In this document: positions 62,332 to 64,000 of the stretch, piece after piece
How positions within the stretch are numbered: position 1 is the stretch's first letter
Layout of the letters: each line of letters opens with the position of its first letter
Assembly: GCF_002410825.1 (NCBI RefSeq)
Contig: NZ_DHOS01000052.1
Coordinates: forward strand, 179,840-243,839
Direction: 5' to 3'
Length of the DNA: 64,000 nucleotides
Origin: Proteiniphilum sp. UBA5384
GTDB taxonomy: Bacteria > Bacteroidota > Bacteroidia > Bacteroidales > Dysgonomonadaceae
Made by a program: the position numbers and the translations under genes
The notes under the pieces: generated by a model
Databases searched by the model: none
Seen by the model: only the letters and a program-made list of their open reading frames with translations
Told to the model about the DNA's origin: nothing

Positions 62332-63114
62332 ATGCCGGATAAAAAGCAAGTTATCATATCGTTGACATCCTTTCCTGAAGCGATACCATTTGCCGTACAA
62401 GCCATTCAATCCATTTTGATGGGTTCGGTCTTGCCCGATAAAATAGTACTCTATTTAACCTATTCGCAATTTGGCGAAAATGGCATTCCGGAAGAACTTC
62501 AAAATTTAGCCGACAGCAATTCGATTTTTGAAATCAGAAACTACGACGATGATATTCGCTCATACAGGAAATTAGTGCCTGGGCTGGTTGATTTTCCCGA
62601 TGCTGTGATTATTACAATTGATGATGATGTCTGGTATAACAAAAATATGCTTCGAGTCTTGTTGCGTTGGCATAATGAAATTCCGGATGCTATATTGGCA
62701 CACCGTGCAAAACGTATAAAAATAGACGCTCCCTACCGTAAGTGGAAAAAATACAGATGGTACAGCTTTGTAACAAAAAGAATTCATGCCAGTTTTAAAA
62801 ACATACAAACGGGTGTAGGAGGCGTACTCTATCCGCCGAATGCGTTGAAAAAAGAGATGATGGATCCGGCGCTATTCAAAGCAATAGCCCCCACCACGGA
62901 CGATATCTGGTTTTGGGCGGCAGCTGTAGCTCACGGCACTAAAATCATACCTGTGCCTTTCGGATACAACAAACCCCGCGGACTTAAAAAGCCAAAGAAT
63001 TTATCATTGAAAACCGTTAACTTTAAAACAGGGACTGATTTAAACAGCGAGTCGCTAAAAAAAATCATAGAAAAATATCCGATCATAATTCAGAGAATAG
63101 AATCGGAGAAATGA
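62332..63114 (+). CDS. Glycosyltransferase-like protein, likely polysaccharide assembly
   Basis: The 260-residue product has the layout of a small GT-A type transferase: an N-terminal strand QVIISLTSFPEAI, and TIDDDVWYN with a DxD-like metal motif at residues 97-99. VGGVLYPPNALKK and TTDDIWFWAAAVAHGTKI follow. Comparable proteins occur in capsule and exopolysaccharide loci. The start at 62332 follows the candidate promoter and removes an N-terminal extension of 35 unlikely residues. It converges with a Stealth-type gene, supporting a surface-polysaccharide context. Donor and acceptor sugars unknown. Confidence 0.75.
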   Translation: MPDKKQVIISLTSFPEAIPFAVQAIQSILMGSVLPDKIVLYLTYSQFGENGIPEELQNLADSNSIFEIRNYDDDIRSYRKLVPGLVDFPDAVIITIDDDVWYNKNMLRVLLRWHNEIPDAILAHRAKRIKIDAPYRKWKKYRWYSFVTKRIHASFKNIQTGVGGVLYPPNALKKEMMDPALFKAIAPTTDDIWFWAAAVAHGTKIIPVPFGYNKPRGLKKPKNLSLKTVNFKTGTDLNSESLKKIIEKYPIIIQRIESEK

Positions 63115-63129
63115 GGTGACCAAAATACA

Positions 63130-64000
63130 TTAAATTTCAAATGTTGATTTGTGTGGCAGAATACCGTTAAACGCATTTTCAAGATTTCTCATCACCTTAT
63201 CATAGTCCCGAATATGGACATTGTCATTCAAGCAAATTAACTTGTAGCTCTGTTCGGAAATGGCTCGTACCGCTTGTTTGGGTTTCACCATTAGCGGAAA
63301 CATTTTTGTATCCTGGTAGGTATTGTATGGTGTAAAATTCCCCTTACATATTTGCCAGGTGCGAAAAAGCTCCGGCGTCAAATCATTTAACGCCCTGAAT
63401 CTGTTCACCGATGTTTCGGTTAATTCTTTTCCGGCAGCCGCCCAAACTTCGTTGAAAGTGCTTTTCAAATAGGGCTGGGCATTATGAGGTGTGCGCAATG
63501 TAACAAATTTGCCGTATGGTTTTAAAATATAGTTCCACCGTGCCTTAGAACCGTATGATTTGTCGAACCATTTATCCTTATATTGGGTCATTACTTCCTT
63601 TTTGTCGAAATGGTCGTTGATAACCCTGATGTTGTTTTTAATACGTTTGTACCATTGGGACCAACCGGGATTGTATTGAAATACTGCAATATCGCAAGGC
63701 CACCCGTTTCTGAAAAAGCGCTCTGGCCCGATAGAATTAATAATGTAGAAATCGTCGTTAAAATAGACAAAGTGTTCGGCTAAATCGGGAATTCTATGCA
63801 AATATCGTTCAATCACAACAGAGTTGTAGCTTGGTAAAAATTCATTCGGAATGAAGTCTTTGTGGGATACCAGATTCAGTTTCGGATTATTCTCGTCCAA
63901 CCAGTCGGGTTTCTGTCCACAAGTTACAAAATGAATTTTACGAACCCACGGTGCAAAATTTTCAACGCCTCTAAACCAATACTTTAAAAAACCATAATCA
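63130..64000 (-). CDS. Stealth-family capsule phosphotransferase, 5' end outside window
   Basis: The frame is open from the window edge at 64000 to the stop at 63130, about 290 residues of a longer protein. From the edge it reads DYGFLKYWFRGVENFAPWVRKIHFVTCGQKPDWLD, then NSVVIERYLHRIPDLAEHFVYFNDDFYI, the conserved Stealth region 2, with NDDF. The later part, ICLNDN, fits the C-terminal Stealth region. Stealth proteins transfer hexose-1-phosphate to build capsule or surface glycans. The true start lies beyond the window. Confidence 0.85.
   Translation of the reverse strand, partial: DYGFLKYWFRGVENFAPWVRKIHFVTCGQKPDWLDENNPKLNLVSHKDFIPNEFLPSYNSVVIERYLHRIPDLAEHFVYFNDDFYIINSIGPERFFRNGWPCDIAVFQYNPGWSQWYKRIKNNIRVINDHFDKKEVMTQYKDKWFDKSYGSKARWNYILKPYGKFVTLRTPHNAQPYLKSTFNEVWAAAGKELTETSVNRFRALNDLTPELFRTWQICKGNFTPYNTYQDTKMFPLMVKPKQAVRAISEQSYKLICLNDNVHIRDYDKVMRNLENAFNGILPHKSTFEI

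Noticed and set aside
1..64000. CRISPR array, tRNA, rRNA, insertion sequence or integrase
   Set aside because: Gaps were read for regularly spaced repeats, cloverleaf-like segments and transposase or integrase motifs; none was found.

Overview
The window is typical Bacteroidota DNA, most probably order Bacteroidales and close to the Proteiniphilum/Petrimonas/Dysgonomonas group; the placement is an inference. Evidence: two SusC/SusD outer-membrane pairs, a relic of a type IX secretion sorting domain, a Bacteroidales-type envelope cluster (TPR protein, LptC, GldE/CorC-like protein, PpiD-like isomerase), PPi-dependent phosphofructokinase, a GT3 glycogen synthase next to a glucan phosphorylase, and promoters of the Bacteroidota form TTTG-N19-20-TAnnTTTG. 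No rRNA, tRNA, CRISPR array, insertion sequence or phage gene was seen.

Layout. 0.3-5.1 kb: SusC/SusD pair 1, closed by a terminator. 5.4-8.7 kb: secreted M13 metallopeptidase, riboflavin synthase and a nitroreductase. 8.8-16 kb: outer-membrane protein, TPR protein, LptC, GldE/CorC-like protein and PpiD-like chaperone, an envelope-biogenesis block. A decayed type IX sorting-domain fragment follows. 16.3-22.3 kb: pfp (minus) divergent from sucA-sucB (2-oxoglutarate dehydrogenase E1 and E2). 22.3-29.3 kb, all minus: sirtuin, mutS, thymidine kinase, a small outer-membrane protein, UvrD-like helicase. 29.4-31.0 kb: two tandem FKBP isomerases, one apparently cytosolic and one a lipoprotein. 31.6-36.3 kb: SusC/SusD pair 2 behind a leader of several hundred bases. 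36.5-41 kb: a broken lipoprotein gene, an MFS exporter, and an uncharacterised signalling-like cluster of a TPR membrane regulator, a DUF3244-type secreted protein and a short AraC-type regulator.

41-45.3 kb: glycogen synthase and glucan phosphorylase (minus), divergent from mfd. 48.8-58.3 kb, all minus: purL, acyl-CoA thioesterase, dprA, recA, DUF4954 protein, serine acetyltransferase. 58.4-61.8 kb: LysE-type exporter, phosphodiesterase, polyphosphate kinase. 61.8 kb to the end: a thioredoxin-like gene fragment cut at both ends, then a glycosyltransferase and a Stealth-type capsule phosphotransferase that runs off the window. This looks like the edge of a surface-polysaccharide locus.

Most of the window is chromosomal housekeeping. 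No complete new defence or mobile system was found. The least explained places are the 38.1-41 kb regulator/DUF3244/AraC cluster, the DUF4954-cysE pair, the long leader of the second susC, a dispersed palindromic repeat at 18.1 and 51.7 kb, and three gene relics (16.0, 36.5 and 61.8 kb).
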